DNA of 64,000 bases from Rhodonellum psychrophilum GCM71 = DSM 17998 (lineage in GTDB: Bacteria; Bacteroidota; Bacteroidia; Cytophagales; Cyclobacteriaceae). The notes beneath the pieces are model-generated. The model was not told where the DNA came from. It saw nothing but the letters and a program-made list of their open reading frames with translations, and made no database searches. Positions 47,735 to 56,700 of this stretch are shown here, piece after piece. Made by a program: the position numbers and the translations under genes. The stretch spans positions 1 through 64,000 of the forward strand of contig NZ_KB906687.1 of assembly GCF_000381545.1 (NCBI RefSeq), in the 5' to 3' direction. Position 1 is the stretch's first letter; each line of letters starts with the position of its first letter.

Positions 47735-49011
47735 TAAATAAGGTTTTTAAGTTTCATCAACTGGTGAAATCTGGAATATTTAAGGATTTTATCTTGTCCG
47801 GCGTCAACTTCCATGCGGAATCCTTCTTTTTTATACCCCGATCGGATTTTCATTATCTGCTCAAAACAGGAAACAGCATTGTCCGCAAAGTATCCAAGGC
47901 CTACATCTTTCAATATTTGTTCCATCACATCATGATCGGAGGGACATAAAAGCACTGGTTTTTTCAAGCCAATATACTCGTACAATTTGCTGGATGGAAT
48001 TCCTTTCATGTCACCATAAGAAATTGCCAATACTGCATGTGCTTTTTTAATGAATGTAAGGGCTTCCATTCGAGGCAATCTATCGGTAATTTGCACATAG
48101 GGTTTCAATGAATCTTCCACCAGAGAATCAATCCTTTTTTTCTCCTTGATGTCAAAACCTGAACCCAAAAAAACCAACCGAAAGGGATTACCATTCTCTA
48201 AGGCAATTTTCAAAGCCCCCAAAACCAATTTGATGTTTTGTGACGGGTAAAGTGTCCCACTATAAACAACCGTGAAATCTTCAAATAAATTTTCCGGGGG
48301 AAGATCAAGGATTTCTTCCTCAAAGCCATTGGCGACCGTTACTCCTGGGACGTTAATGAATTCAGAGATTCTTTTCGTATAATTCTCTGAAACCGAAATG
48401 ATGAATTTTGCGCTTCCGACCCATCTTTTTTCGTAATGGGCCTCCAGTTTGGAGATGAGGGTGCGGATGAATCTGCCACTTTTGGCTTTTTGCAGTTCAT
48501 TGGTACTCCAATCATCCCGGTAGTCGGCTATCCAAGTCAATTTTAGTTTTTTGGAAATCAAATATCCTATTTTAAAGAGATAAAAAGGTTCACCTGAGAT
48601 GATCACTTTTTCAAAATCCTCGGTCTTTTTCAATTCCGTCAAAAACGGAAAGAAATTGGCATAAGAAGTGAATTTTAGCGTTCCTGCGATCAACAGAACA
48701 TCCAGGATCTTGGCCAGGATAAACAAAGGTCTCCATTTGGTCTCCCCAAATTTACTGTAAGCTTTGTCCAGCAACCCGGGTTTGAAAGGCAAATAATAAA
48801 CTTCATGCGTTTCAAACTTCTCATGTTTGATCTCCTTCCCAAAGGGCTTTTTAGTGTCAAAATGGGATTTGATATTCGCCTCCCAATCCCTTGTCACCAC
48901 AATTGGGTAAATCCCTATTTTATTCAGGTTTTTTGCCCAATAGCTGATCCTTTGTGCTGGTGTAAGGGTACATGGGGAGAAATAAAAGGTGACAAGAACA
49001 ATTTTAATCAC
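47734..49011 (-). CDS. GT4-like glycosyltransferase
   Basis: A 425-residue GT-B type enzyme. It begins IKIVLVTFYFSPCTLTPAQR and has WIADYRDDWS near 164, FTVVYSGTLYPSQNIKLVL near 252, FRLVFLGSGFDIKEKKR near 281 and GIPSSKLYEYIGLKKPVLL near 347 (the donor-binding PSKxYEY loop). The start is GTG at 49009-49011 and overlaps the preceding stop as GTGA. It lies between another GT4 gene and the polymerase gene, so it is part of the core assembly set of block A. Confidence 0.84.
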   Translation of the reverse strand: MIKIVLVTFYFSPCTLTPAQRISYWAKNLNKIGIYPIVVTRDWEANIKSHFDTKKPFGKEIKHEKFETHEVYYLPFKPGLLDKAYSKFGETKWRPLFILAKILDVLLIAGTLKFTSYANFFPFLTELKKTEDFEKVIISGEPFYLFKIGYLISKKLKLTWIADYRDDWSTNELQKAKSGRFIRTLISKLEAHYEKRWVGSAKFIISVSENYTKRISEFINVPGVTVANGFEEEILDLPPENLFEDFTVVYSGTLYPSQNIKLVLGALKIALENGNPFRLVFLGSGFDIKEKKRIDSLVEDSLKPYVQITDRLPRMEALTFIKKAHAVLAISYGDMKGIPSSKLYEYIGLKKPVLLCPSDHDVMEQILKDVGLGYFADNAVSCFEQIMKIRSGYKKEGFRMEVDAGQDKILKYSRFHQLMKLKNLI

Positions 49012-50147
49012 TTTCGAAAAGCTTTAAAATTTTCAATTATTCCCTCGTAAACACGTTTATTCCCTTCGTTGGAGTATTCTTGTGCACATTTGTGGGCGTT
49101 CCATTTGAACTCGATCAAATCATCGATTTGAAGGCTATTGATTTTTTTCGCGAGTGAAGCTTCCCCAAAATCCTCCGATACAACGCCGAGCTGCTGCTCT
49201 TCCAAAATGTATTTCATTTCTTTGGATGGCCCTATTGCTATTCCCAATCTTGCTTGCATAAATTCAAAGAATTTATTTGGCAATGCGTGTTCATAGTTGA
49301 AATTTACTGGGTCAAGAAGGAAAACTCCCATATCAAATTTGTTGATAAACCTGGGTATTTCCTGTGTCGGCACAGGATCCAAAAAAGTAACGTTGTCAAA
49401 TTTCGAAGCGATTTTTTTCAGTTCTGCCAAATACCCTTTATCCGTAGGCATCAGCATCAAATAAAGATGAAATCTTTTGTCCAGATATTTCATCAGATTG
49501 ATCATAGATTCTATCTTCCTACTGGGATTGGCATTGCCATGATGAATCAGTTTGATGTGATTGGCGTCAATCTCATTTGGCCATAATTCCGGCTCGAAAT
49601 CCGGAGCATTGTACACCAACAAATATTCGGTATTGAAATTTTTTTTATATTCCTCACCAATCCCCTTGCACACCGTCATGAAGACGTCTGCCTTATGGAT
49701 AAACTTATTGCAGAGGTATAGATAAAAGGATTGATGCAATATTCTCCACATCAAAACATCTTCAAAATGTCTCGGATAATACTCATGTGCATCAAAAACC
49801 ACTTTTATGTTCTTGTTTTTTGATTTGAGACGAATCGCTATTGGCCAAGTCTCAATGTCATTTGCCACAACAAGATCTACTTTATTATTTAACGATTCGA
49901 CATTGCTGTTTTTGAGGAAATTTGAAAGGCGAAATCTATTTATCCGAAACAAAAAGAGGATTGCCTTCAGGAATTTCTGAGCCAAGCCTTTCTTGACCTT
50001 CAACAGCGGTATAAACTGATGGTTGCCCGTATAAGACAAGGAAGACAGATAAACCTCAAATTGCTTGCTTTCGAAAAAAGCAATTTGCCTTAAAACACGT
50101 GGATCCCTGTCCATATAGGAATAGGAAAGTATCAATACTTTTTTCAA
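49008..50147 (-). CDS. GT4-like glycosyltransferase
   Basis: A 379-residue GT-B type enzyme. KVLILSYSYMDRDPRVLRQI is the usual first strand and loop of one GT4 subgroup, VVFDAHEYYPRH near 119 is also common there, and LPNKFFEFMQARLGIAIG near 311 is the donor loop. The start is TTG at 50145-50147. An in-frame stop lies two codons upstream, and the ATG at residue 12 would lose the first strand. It follows flippase 1 by 43 bp. Confidence 0.83.
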   Translation of the reverse strand: MKKVLILSYSYMDRDPRVLRQIAFFESKQFEVYLSSLSYTGNHQFIPLLKVKKGLAQKFLKAILFLFRINRFRLSNFLKNSNVESLNNKVDLVVANDIETWPIAIRLKSKNKNIKVVFDAHEYYPRHFEDVLMWRILHQSFYLYLCNKFIHKADVFMTVCKGIGEEYKKNFNTEYLLVYNAPDFEPELWPNEIDANHIKLIHHGNANPSRKIESMINLMKYLDKRFHLYLMLMPTDKGYLAELKKIASKFDNVTFLDPVPTQEIPRFINKFDMGVFLLDPVNFNYEHALPNKFFEFMQARLGIAIGPSKEMKYILEEQQLGVVSEDFGEASLAKKINSLQIDDLIEFKWNAHKCAQEYSNEGNKRVYEGIIENFKAFRK

Positions 50148-50190
50148 TTTTTAGCTTTTAAAATTTGAATTTTCAAAATCAATCCAATCT

Positions 50191-51633
50191 CTATTTTGAA
50201 AAAAACCGATGTTTAACAAAAACATAGACTTGGACCACTTCCTTCTTCAAGATCAATTTCAACAAAACAACCAAGGGAATGGTCATGATCAATATCCCCA
50301 ATTTAATAAGGAAATTAAACCGATAATCAGAATCCATTGTCAGCCCAAAACCGGCAATCAATCCGAACACGCCAATCGCCAATACCAATTGTTTCCATTT
50401 GTGGGGGACAAAATAGAGTTTTTGACTGATAATCATGTGGACTCCAAAAACAAAGCCATAGCCTATAAAGGTTGCGATGGCGGCACCTGATATTCCATAT
50501 CGGGGAATCAAGACCAAATTCAAGAGAAAATTGACCAAGGCTCCTCCCATATTGATATAGATCAGGAAGTGTGTTTTTTTTGTGATCGTAATCCCTGGTG
50601 CAAAGACATACATATTTGAGAAAAACACAGCAGGAATAAGGTAAATCACTACTTGGGAGGCAGGGATATAAGCTGGAGTGGTGATGATGGTCAGGATCTC
50701 TTTTGAGAAAATACTTAGGCCAAGAAAAATCATCAAAGCCGCCGCGGAGAAATAGCGAAAAATGACAGCAAGATCTTTAGGCGTGTTTTTTTTGTTGTAA
50801 TTATTATAAATCAAGGGTGTCAAAGCTCCTTTAAAACCAATCATCAATAAGCCTACGATACTTGCCAATCGATACCCAATTCCATAGATACCTACTTCTT
50901 CCAGTGAGAGATAATGATTGATCATCAAACGGTCAATATAAAGGCTCATGAAGACTGCAATGCTGGAAGGGATCAACGGAGCGGAGAATGTGATCATCTT
51001 TTTCAAATAAGATGAGTCAAATTTTAATTGATAGGTGCTTCTAAGGTTCCATAAACCATAAACACATCCCACAAAACTGCCAGAAATCAATCCATAGAGA
51101 ATTCCATGAATGCCCCATTTCAAAAAATACGCAAGATAAACAGAAACGCCTGCAGTGGTGAGCGTAACGATGATGCTTATCAGTGCGTATGTTTTGCTTC
51201 TAAATTCCCACCGGAATTGATTTTGGATCAAACAAAACAATCCATACAGGAAAATATGCAGCGTATACAATTGAAAGATCCCACTCCAACTTTTGTCATC
51301 CAAAAGCCATCCCGTCAAGGTGGTTGAAAAAATCAGGCTAAAGACCATAAATAAGAAATAGCAAACCAGGGAAAACCAAAAAGATGTGGAAGCATAAACA
51401 ATCTTTTTATCAGGATCTTGCTCCTCGGTATAGTACCTCGCCACCCCTTGTGAGATCTCCAATGCGACTGTAAGTGTAATTAAATTCCCAAACACCACAA
51501 GGATATCAAATGCGCCATAGTCTGTAGGCGACAATACCTGGGTATAAAGCGGGAAAAGAAAAAATGATAGTCCTCGGCTGACTAATGAGGGCAAGGTATA
51601 GATCGCACTATCCTTGAAAAAAGCCTTTAACAT
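50191..51633 (-). CDS. wzx: Polysaccharide flippase (Wzx 1)
   Basis: A 480-residue polytopic protein of the MATE/PST superfamily. It begins LKAFFKDSAIYTLPSLVSRG, then FLFPLYTQVLSPTDYGAFDI, the signature opening of oligosaccharide flippases, and has about 12 to 14 hydrophobic helices. It moves undecaprenyl-linked repeat units to the periplasm. It is only distantly like the WzxE-type protein at 27376-28854, so the two flippases probably serve different units. It follows the WecF-like gene by 27 bp, which suggests it moves a unit that contains Fuc4NAc. Confidence 0.88.
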   Translation of the reverse strand: MLKAFFKDSAIYTLPSLVSRGLSFFLFPLYTQVLSPTDYGAFDILVVFGNLITLTVALEISQGVARYYTEEQDPDKKIVYASTSFWFSLVCYFLFMVFSLIFSTTLTGWLLDDKSWSGIFQLYTLHIFLYGLFCLIQNQFRWEFRSKTYALISIIVTLTTAGVSVYLAYFLKWGIHGILYGLISGSFVGCVYGLWNLRSTYQLKFDSSYLKKMITFSAPLIPSSIAVFMSLYIDRLMINHYLSLEEVGIYGIGYRLASIVGLLMIGFKGALTPLIYNNYNKKNTPKDLAVIFRYFSAAALMIFLGLSIFSKEILTIITTPAYIPASQVVIYLIPAVFFSNMYVFAPGITITKKTHFLIYINMGGALVNFLLNLVLIPRYGISGAAIATFIGYGFVFGVHMIISQKLYFVPHKWKQLVLAIGVFGLIAGFGLTMDSDYRFNFLIKLGILIMTIPLVVLLKLILKKEVVQVYVFVKHRFFSK

Positions 51634-51660
51634 GGAAATATTTTGTGTTTTGGCATCTGT

Positions 51661-52830
51661 TTACTTTTGGGGATCCAAGGGTTCGGGACTTTCCAAAAGA
51701 TTTAGGTAATAAGTATCCAACATCTCCTCACTAAATTTATCAGTGATGATTTTTCTGTTGATTTCAATTTGCTCCCTGGTCAAAGGCATTCTAAAACTAC
51801 TTTGATCTATGTCTTCAATTTTAAACAAGACAATTCCCCAATCCTTCAGACTAGAGTAGACGGTATTCGAAGGGTTCAAAAAAACCTTTACCCCTAGAAA
51901 TATCAATCCCAGAATATTGCCAAATCCTTTCTGGACATTATGGTTGAAAATCGCAAACCGGACATCCCTAAGCATTTTGTAGTAATCATCCCTTTCTACG
52001 AAATCCGTCAGTGGCGCAAACCTGTCGCCAAAAACCTCTTTCCCAAGGGTTAAGATTTTGAGGCTATAATCAGCATCCCCGTAGGCCAGGGGACAAAATA
52101 TTTCATTTTCCAATTCAAGTTTCCCCAAAAGGGAAAAAATTTCTGTGTGGTTGTTTTCGGGGGTACCCGATTGACCCACCATTATTTTGGTCCCCAACAG
52201 TGGTATTTTGCAGAAATTATCTTTGTCGAACGCTTCTTCTATCGATAGAAAGGCAAATGGGATTTGGATAAATTCTTTTTTCAGGTATTCCCTTGCATTG
52301 GTAACATCCTGATCAAATGGACTTGCAATGAAATTGATATATTTGAAAGACTCCTTGTGGTAGATGCTGTTTGGCCGATGTAGGAAATAGTTGATGATAT
52401 CCTTGGCTTTGACGGTCAATTTTGAGACAACCGATTCGCGGCTGATCAGGTTCTTGGTGTCCTTTTGATACAGCTTATGTTGGAATTTTGAAAGATTGTA
52501 CAAATCTCCGCTCCAAAGCACCCAAATGACTTGAATATAAGCTAAAAGATCCTTGTTTTTGTGTAAAAAATGGGCAGTGTTTGCATTATGATAATGGATG
52601 ATAATTCTTTTGTATTGTTTCAATTCCCCCAAAGCATCGAAAAACTGCTCTGAGCCATATTTTGAAATCGTACAGTTTTGACTCGTGATAAATCTTGTTT
52701 TTTTCGGTTCATAGACCAAAATGAAATATTTGCTTATTCCTGGACTCACCTTTTCCGATCGATCGATGATCAAATTGGAATAAGGTGAATCGGGCAAAAA
52801 TATCAAATTCTCGATTTCGGGTTGATCCAT
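51661..52830 (-). CDS. wecF: WecF-like dTDP-Fuc4NAc transferase (GT56)
   Basis: A 389-residue protein resembling WecF, the transferase that adds N-acetyl-4-amino-fucose from dTDP-Fuc4NAc to lipid-linked enterobacterial common antigen. Supporting segments are IIIHYHNANTAHFL near 93, IQVIWVLWSGDLYNLS near 118, KIMVGQSGTPENNHTEIF near 220 (WecF has a GNSGDxxNEHI-like motif here) and FAIFNHNVQKGFGNILGLIF near 300. It directly follows the wecE-like gene with no gap, which fits donor synthesis coupled to transfer. It is much longer at the N-terminus than some WecF proteins, so the acceptor may differ from the enterobacterial one. Confidence 0.78.
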   Translation of the reverse strand: MDQPEIENLIFLPDSPYSNLIIDRSEKVSPGISKYFILVYEPKKTRFITSQNCTISKYGSEQFFDALGELKQYKRIIIHYHNANTAHFLHKNKDLLAYIQVIWVLWSGDLYNLSKFQHKLYQKDTKNLISRESVVSKLTVKAKDIINYFLHRPNSIYHKESFKYINFIASPFDQDVTNAREYLKKEFIQIPFAFLSIEEAFDKDNFCKIPLLGTKIMVGQSGTPENNHTEIFSLLGKLELENEIFCPLAYGDADYSLKILTLGKEVFGDRFAPLTDFVERDDYYKMLRDVRFAIFNHNVQKGFGNILGLIFLGVKVFLNPSNTVYSSLKDWGIVLFKIEDIDQSSFRMPLTREQIEINRKIITDKFSEEMLDTYYLNLLESPEPLDPQK

Positions 52831-53982
52831 TTAGATTGAGCTCTTGATGACTTTGATGATTCTTTCTATCTGACTGTCCTCAAGTTCGAAGAACATAGGT
52901 AATCTCACCAAGCAATCCGAAAAACTGTCTGATTCGATCAATTCCCTACCATCATGTTTGTCTTTATAAAATTCACTTTTATGCAAACTCAAATAGTGGA
53001 ATACTGCAAGGATATTGTTCTTCTTCAATTTTTTGATGACCGAATCCCGCTGCTCAATGTTTTCAAAAACCAAATAAAACATGTGGGCATTGTTGGTGGA
53101 ATAGCTCGGGATGACGGGAAGACCAATATTATTGTCATGGGCCCAAGTTTCCAAACCCTGAAAGTACAAATTCCAAATCTCGGTCCTCCGCTGTTGAATC
53201 TCCTTGAGATTTTCAAGTTGCGCCCAAAGAAAAGACGAAATCAGCTCAGATGGCAAAAAAGACGAACCAATGTCTACCCAACCGTATTTATCCACTTCAC
53301 CCCTGAAAAACGAGGATCTATTGGTTCCTTTCTCCCAAATGATTTCTGCTCTTTCCTGAAATTGGGCATCGTTGATCGCCAACATCCCCCCTTCTCCGGA
53401 GATGATGTTTTTGGTTTCATGAAAGGAAAACGCGGCCAAGTGTCCAATGGAACCCAGCGCTCTTTTATTTCCTGTTCTATCAATATAATAATTATCGATG
53501 GCTTGCGCGGCATCTTCGATGACAAACAGATTATACTGATCTGCCAAATCCATAATCACATCCATGTCGCAAGCCACTCCGGCATAGTGCACGGGCACGA
53601 TTGCTTTGGTTTTTGCTGTGATCAATTTCTCGATGGAGGCTTCGTCCATTCCGGGGTGATCTTTCCTGCTATCGGCAAATACGATTTTGGCCCCTCTTAA
53701 AATAAAAGCGTTTGCAGTGGACACAAAGGTATAAGATGGCATGATCACTTCATCCCCTGGCTGGATATCGATCAGGAGTGCGGCCATTTCCAATGCATCC
53801 GTGCAAGAAGTCGTCAACAAGCATTTGCCAAAACCATAGGAATTGACAAGAAAATTTTGACATTTTTTGGTGTATTTCCCGTTCCCAGAAAGTTTGCCTG
53901 ACGATACGGAGTCGTAGAGATAATGGACTTCTTTCCCTGTCAAATAGGGCTTATTGAAAGGAATTTCTTTTTTATCCTTCAT
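52831..53982 (-). CDS. wecE: dTDP-4-amino-4,6-dideoxygalactose transaminase (WecE/RffA)
   Basis: A 383-residue DegT-family aminotransferase closely resembling E. coli WecE: GSGKLSGNGKYTKKC-type opening near 28, the EMAALLIDIQPGDEVIMPSY stretch, VPVHYAGVACDMD near 129, FSFHETKNIISGEGG with K191 as the Schiff-base lysine, and KGTNRSSFFRGEVDKYGW. It aminates dTDP-4-keto-6-deoxyglucose at C4 to give dTDP-Fuc4N using glutamate. The keto-sugar comes from RmlA plus RmlB, and RmlB is not in the window. An acetyltransferase of the WecD type is also not obvious here. Confidence 0.92.
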   Translation of the reverse strand: MKDKKEIPFNKPYLTGKEVHYLYDSVSSGKLSGNGKYTKKCQNFLVNSYGFGKCLLTTSCTDALEMAALLIDIQPGDEVIMPSYTFVSTANAFILRGAKIVFADSRKDHPGMDEASIEKLITAKTKAIVPVHYAGVACDMDVIMDLADQYNLFVIEDAAQAIDNYYIDRTGNKRALGSIGHLAAFSFHETKNIISGEGGMLAINDAQFQERAEIIWEKGTNRSSFFRGEVDKYGWVDIGSSFLPSELISSFLWAQLENLKEIQQRRTEIWNLYFQGLETWAHDNNIGLPVIPSYSTNNAHMFYLVFENIEQRDSVIKKLKKNNILAVFHYLSLHKSEFYKDKHDGRELIESDSFSDCLVRLPMFFELEDSQIERIIKVIKSSI

Positions 53983-54025
53983 TTTAGGTTCTCTAGTTCA
54001 GGTGCATGCTCCGATAAAAAAACCC

Positions 54026-54997
54026 TCAATGGTTTTTTTCAAAAGGATGTTTACTCAAAGGTGCTTTTGCCAAAGGGTGATAATCTCCTTGAAGACCAAT
54101 CGTCTCCATATGCCGGATATCGTGGACGATTTCAATGGACTTTCTGGCTTCTTCCAATCCAAAGCCATTACCTTCCAAAATATGCTTGTAGCTATTGGTG
54201 TGTAGATCCGTGAAACCGTCACTGAACTCAATTTCCTGGCCCTCCATCGTCAGAGACCTAAAGGTCCGCCCTCCTTTGTCTTTTACAGATTGCGGTAAGG
54301 TGTCTGGATTAATGCTCAGAAACCATCTTACCCGCGCTTTTTCCAACTCAAAGTAACCCGATGCTCTGTCGTGGGTATGTACATGCACCACACTTTTCTT
54401 CACGTCTCCAAAGATCCAGGTCAACATATCATAGAAATGCACGCCAATATTGGTGGCGATTCCTCCTGACTTGGATACATCTCCCTTCCAACTGGAATAA
54501 TACCAATGCCCACGCGAAGTGATATAAGCCAAATCCACATCATGGATTTTACCGCTTGTATCCGAATCAATTTGCTTTTTGAGGGCAATGATGGAGGGAT
54601 GCAGTCGCAATTGCAGGATATTGTAAACCTTTTTTCCATGCTCCCTTTCCACTTCTTTCAATGCATCAATGTTCCAAGGGTTCAACACCAATGGTTTTTC
54701 ACAAATCACATCTGCACCTATTCTCAGACCAAATCTGATATGGGAATCATGGAGGTAGTTTGGTGAACAGATACTCACATAATCCACCTTATTGGATTCT
54801 CTTTTAAGCTTTTCCACATGCCTGTCAAATCTCTCAAACTCCGTAAAAAAATCTGCCTCTGGAAAATAACTGTCGATCACCCCCACACTATCAAACCTAT
54901 CAAAGGCTGTCAATAGATTGTTTTGGGTGTCTCTTATTGCTTTCATATGTCTCGGCGCGATATAACCCGCAGCCCCTATCAATGCAAAATTTTTCAT
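54026..54997 (-). CDS. wlbA: Gfo/Idh/MocA oxidoreductase, WlbA/WbpB-like UDP-GlcNAcA 3-dehydrogenase
   Basis: A 323-residue NAD-dependent oxidoreductase with FALIGAAGYIAPRHMKAI at the N-terminus, the DYVSICSPNYLHDSH and ICEKPLVLNP segments typical of WlbA/WbpB, and GGIATNIGVHFYDML near 185. WlbA oxidises C3 of UDP-GlcNAc uronic acid, the first step to UDP-2,3-diacetamido-glucuronic or mannuronic acid. It is followed on the pathway by the WlbC-like aminotransferase (55564-56700) and the WlbB-like acetyltransferase (54999-55574), which are encoded just upstream. The three genes form a compact module. Confidence 0.86.
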   Translation of the reverse strand: MKNFALIGAAGYIAPRHMKAIRDTQNNLLTAFDRFDSVGVIDSYFPEADFFTEFERFDRHVEKLKRESNKVDYVSICSPNYLHDSHIRFGLRIGADVICEKPLVLNPWNIDALKEVEREHGKKVYNILQLRLHPSIIALKKQIDSDTSGKIHDVDLAYITSRGHWYYSSWKGDVSKSGGIATNIGVHFYDMLTWIFGDVKKSVVHVHTHDRASGYFELEKARVRWFLSINPDTLPQSVKDKGGRTFRSLTMEGQEIEFSDGFTDLHTNSYKHILEGNGFGLEEARKSIEIVHDIRHMETIGLQGDYHPLAKAPLSKHPFEKNH

Positions 54998-54998
54998 G

Positions 54999-55574
54999 CT
55001 ATACTTTTCTAACGATATTATTCTCTAAAACATAATTTTCACCGCTTTCGGCACAAGTGGCCTGGCCCTGCGGATTGAAATCCAGTCTGTGCCCGAACTC
55101 GCTCATCCAGCCGATCTGTTTGGCTGGATTCCCTACAAGAAGTGCATAAGCCGGGACGGTTTTTGTTACCACTGATCCTGCACCGATGAATGCAAATGGC
55201 CCAATGTCATGACCACAGACAATCGTGGCATTGGCACCTATCGTGGCACCCTTCCCAACGTGGGTTTTGGAATATTGATCCCTGCGATTGATGGCGCTTC
55301 TTGGGTTGGTCACATTGGTAAAAACCATCGATGGACCCAAAAACACATCATTGTCGCAGGTAACACCTGTATAAATGGAGACATTGTTTTGGACTTTTAC
55401 ATTGTCTCCTAAAATTACTTCTGGAGAAATGACCACATTTTGTCCCAAGTTACAGCCTTTTCCTATTTTACAATTTGGCATCACATGGGTGAAATGCCAA
55501 ATTTTGGTACCCTCCCCTATTTCACAGCCTTCATCTATTACGGCTGTAGGATGTGCGAAAAACTTATTTTCCAT
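54999..55574 (-). CDS. wlbB: WlbB/WbpD-like UDP-2-acetamido-3-amino-glucuronate acetyltransferase
   Basis: A 191-residue left-handed beta-helix acetyltransferase. [20 protein letters not shown], then [20 protein letters not shown], then [20 protein letters not shown] and [20 protein letters not shown] match WbpD/WlbB, including the TNPRSAI and [17 protein letters not shown] region. It acetylates the 3-amino group of UDP-GlcNAc(3N)A with acetyl-CoA. The ATG overlaps the aminotransferase gene by 11 bp. The C-terminal [11 protein letters not shown] is also typical of the family. Confidence 0.88.
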   Translation of the reverse strand: MENKFFAHPTAVIDEGCEIGEGTKIWHFTHVMPNCKIGKGCNLGQNVVISPEVILGDNVKVQNNVSIYTGVTCDNDVFLGPSMVFTNVTNPRSAINRRDQYSKTHVGKGATIGANATIVCGHDIGPFAFIGAGSVVTKTVPAYALLVGNPAKQIGWMSEFGHRLDFNPQGQATCAESGENYVLENNIVRKV

Positions 55575-56700
55575 CCTTAAAGAATTTTAAAACCGATTGG
55601 ATAATGTATGCTTGATCTTCCTCCTTCATTTCTGTGTGGATGGGCAACGAAATCACTTCTTCACAAAGCCTTTCTGAAATCGGAAAATCCCCTTCGGCGT
55701 AAGCAAATTGCTGATACGCCTTTTGAAGGTGTACAGGTATAGGATAATAAACCATACTCGGTATACCCAATGCTTGTAAATATTGTTTCAGATTATCTCT
55801 AAGGCTATCTTTTACTTTCAAAGTGTATTGATGGAAAACATGTGTGGAGTTCAATACCCGCTTTGGGGTCTGAATTTGAGGAACATTCCCAAAAGCTTCG
55901 TCATAACTTGCCGCAACTTTTTGTCTTGCTTCTGAATACGTATCCAAATATTTGAGTTTTACGCTCAAAATAGAGGCTTGTAACGTATCCAATCTGGAAT
56001 TTACCCCAATCGTTTCATGTATGTATTTTTGCTTTTGACCATGATTGGCAATGGTCTGAATTTTCTCTGCCAAGGTCGCGTCGTTGGTAAAAATTGCTCC
56101 TCCATCTCCAAAGCATCCCAGATTCTTTGATGGGAAAAAAGAGGTTGTTCCAATGTCCCCCATCGTACCTGCTTGTGCACTCTTTCCATTTGAAAAAGAA
56201 TATTTGGATCCAATCGCTTGGGCAGTATCTTCGATAACCTTTAGACCATGCTTTTTGGCAATAGAAAGAATGCTTTCCATTTCGGAGCACTGTCCATATA
56301 GGTGTACCGGTACAATCCCGACGGTATTTGGCGAGATTATTTCTTCCAATTGATTGATATCCAATTGGAAAGTATCGGGATCAACATCAATGAAGATAGG
56401 TTTCAATCCCAATAAAGCGATCACCTCAACAGTTGCCACATAGGTAAATGCGGGCACGATAACTTCCTGACCCTGCTTGAAATCCAATGCCATCATGGCA
56501 ATTTGAAGTGCATCTGTCCCATTTGCGCAAGGGATAACAAAACTTGCTCCAGTATACTCGCTTAATTCGGCAGCGAATTTTTTGACCTGTGGACCATTGA
56601 TAAAGCCTGTTTGGTCAATCACTTCTTGTATGGCGCCGTCTATTTCAGTTTTTATCTTGGTATATTGGGACTGAAGGTCCACCATTTGAATCGAACTCAT
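55564..56700 (-). CDS. wlbC: WlbC/WbpE-like UDP-2-acetamido-3-oxo-glucuronate aminotransferase
   Basis: A 378-residue DegT-family aminotransferase. [18 protein letters not shown] and [13 protein letters not shown]-type opening, [17 protein letters not shown] near 57, [11 protein letters not shown]-like strand, [13 protein letters not shown] near 155 and [17 protein letters not shown] with K192 as the PLP lysine fit WbpE/WlbC. It transfers an amino group from glutamate to C3 of the keto-uronic acid made by WlbA. It overlaps the Wzz stop as ATGA (56697-56700). It begins the WlbC-WlbB-WlbA module and is clearly distinct from the PglE-like and WecE aminotransferases here. Confidence 0.86.
   Translation of the reverse strand: MSSIQMVDLQSQYTKIKTEIDGAIQEVIDQTGFINGPQVKKFAAELSEYTGASFVIPCANGTDALQIAMMALDFKQGQEVIVPAFTYVATVEVIALLGLKPIFIDVDPDTFQLDINQLEEIISPNTVGIVPVHLYGQCSEMESILSIAKKHGLKVIEDTAQAIGSKYSFSNGKSAQAGTMGDIGTTSFFPSKNLGCFGDGGAIFTNDATLAEKIQTIANHGQKQKYIHETIGVNSRLDTLQASILSVKLKYLDTYSEARQKVAASYDEAFGNVPQIQTPKRVLNSTHVFHQYTLKVKDSLRDNLKQYLQALGIPSMVYYPIPVHLQKAYQQFAYAEGDFPISERLCEEVISLPIHTEMKEEDQAYIIQSVLKFFKDGK

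Noticed and set aside
52954-53700. 248-codon plus-strand frame
   Set aside because: It is antisense to wecE, which has full family conservation on the minus strand.
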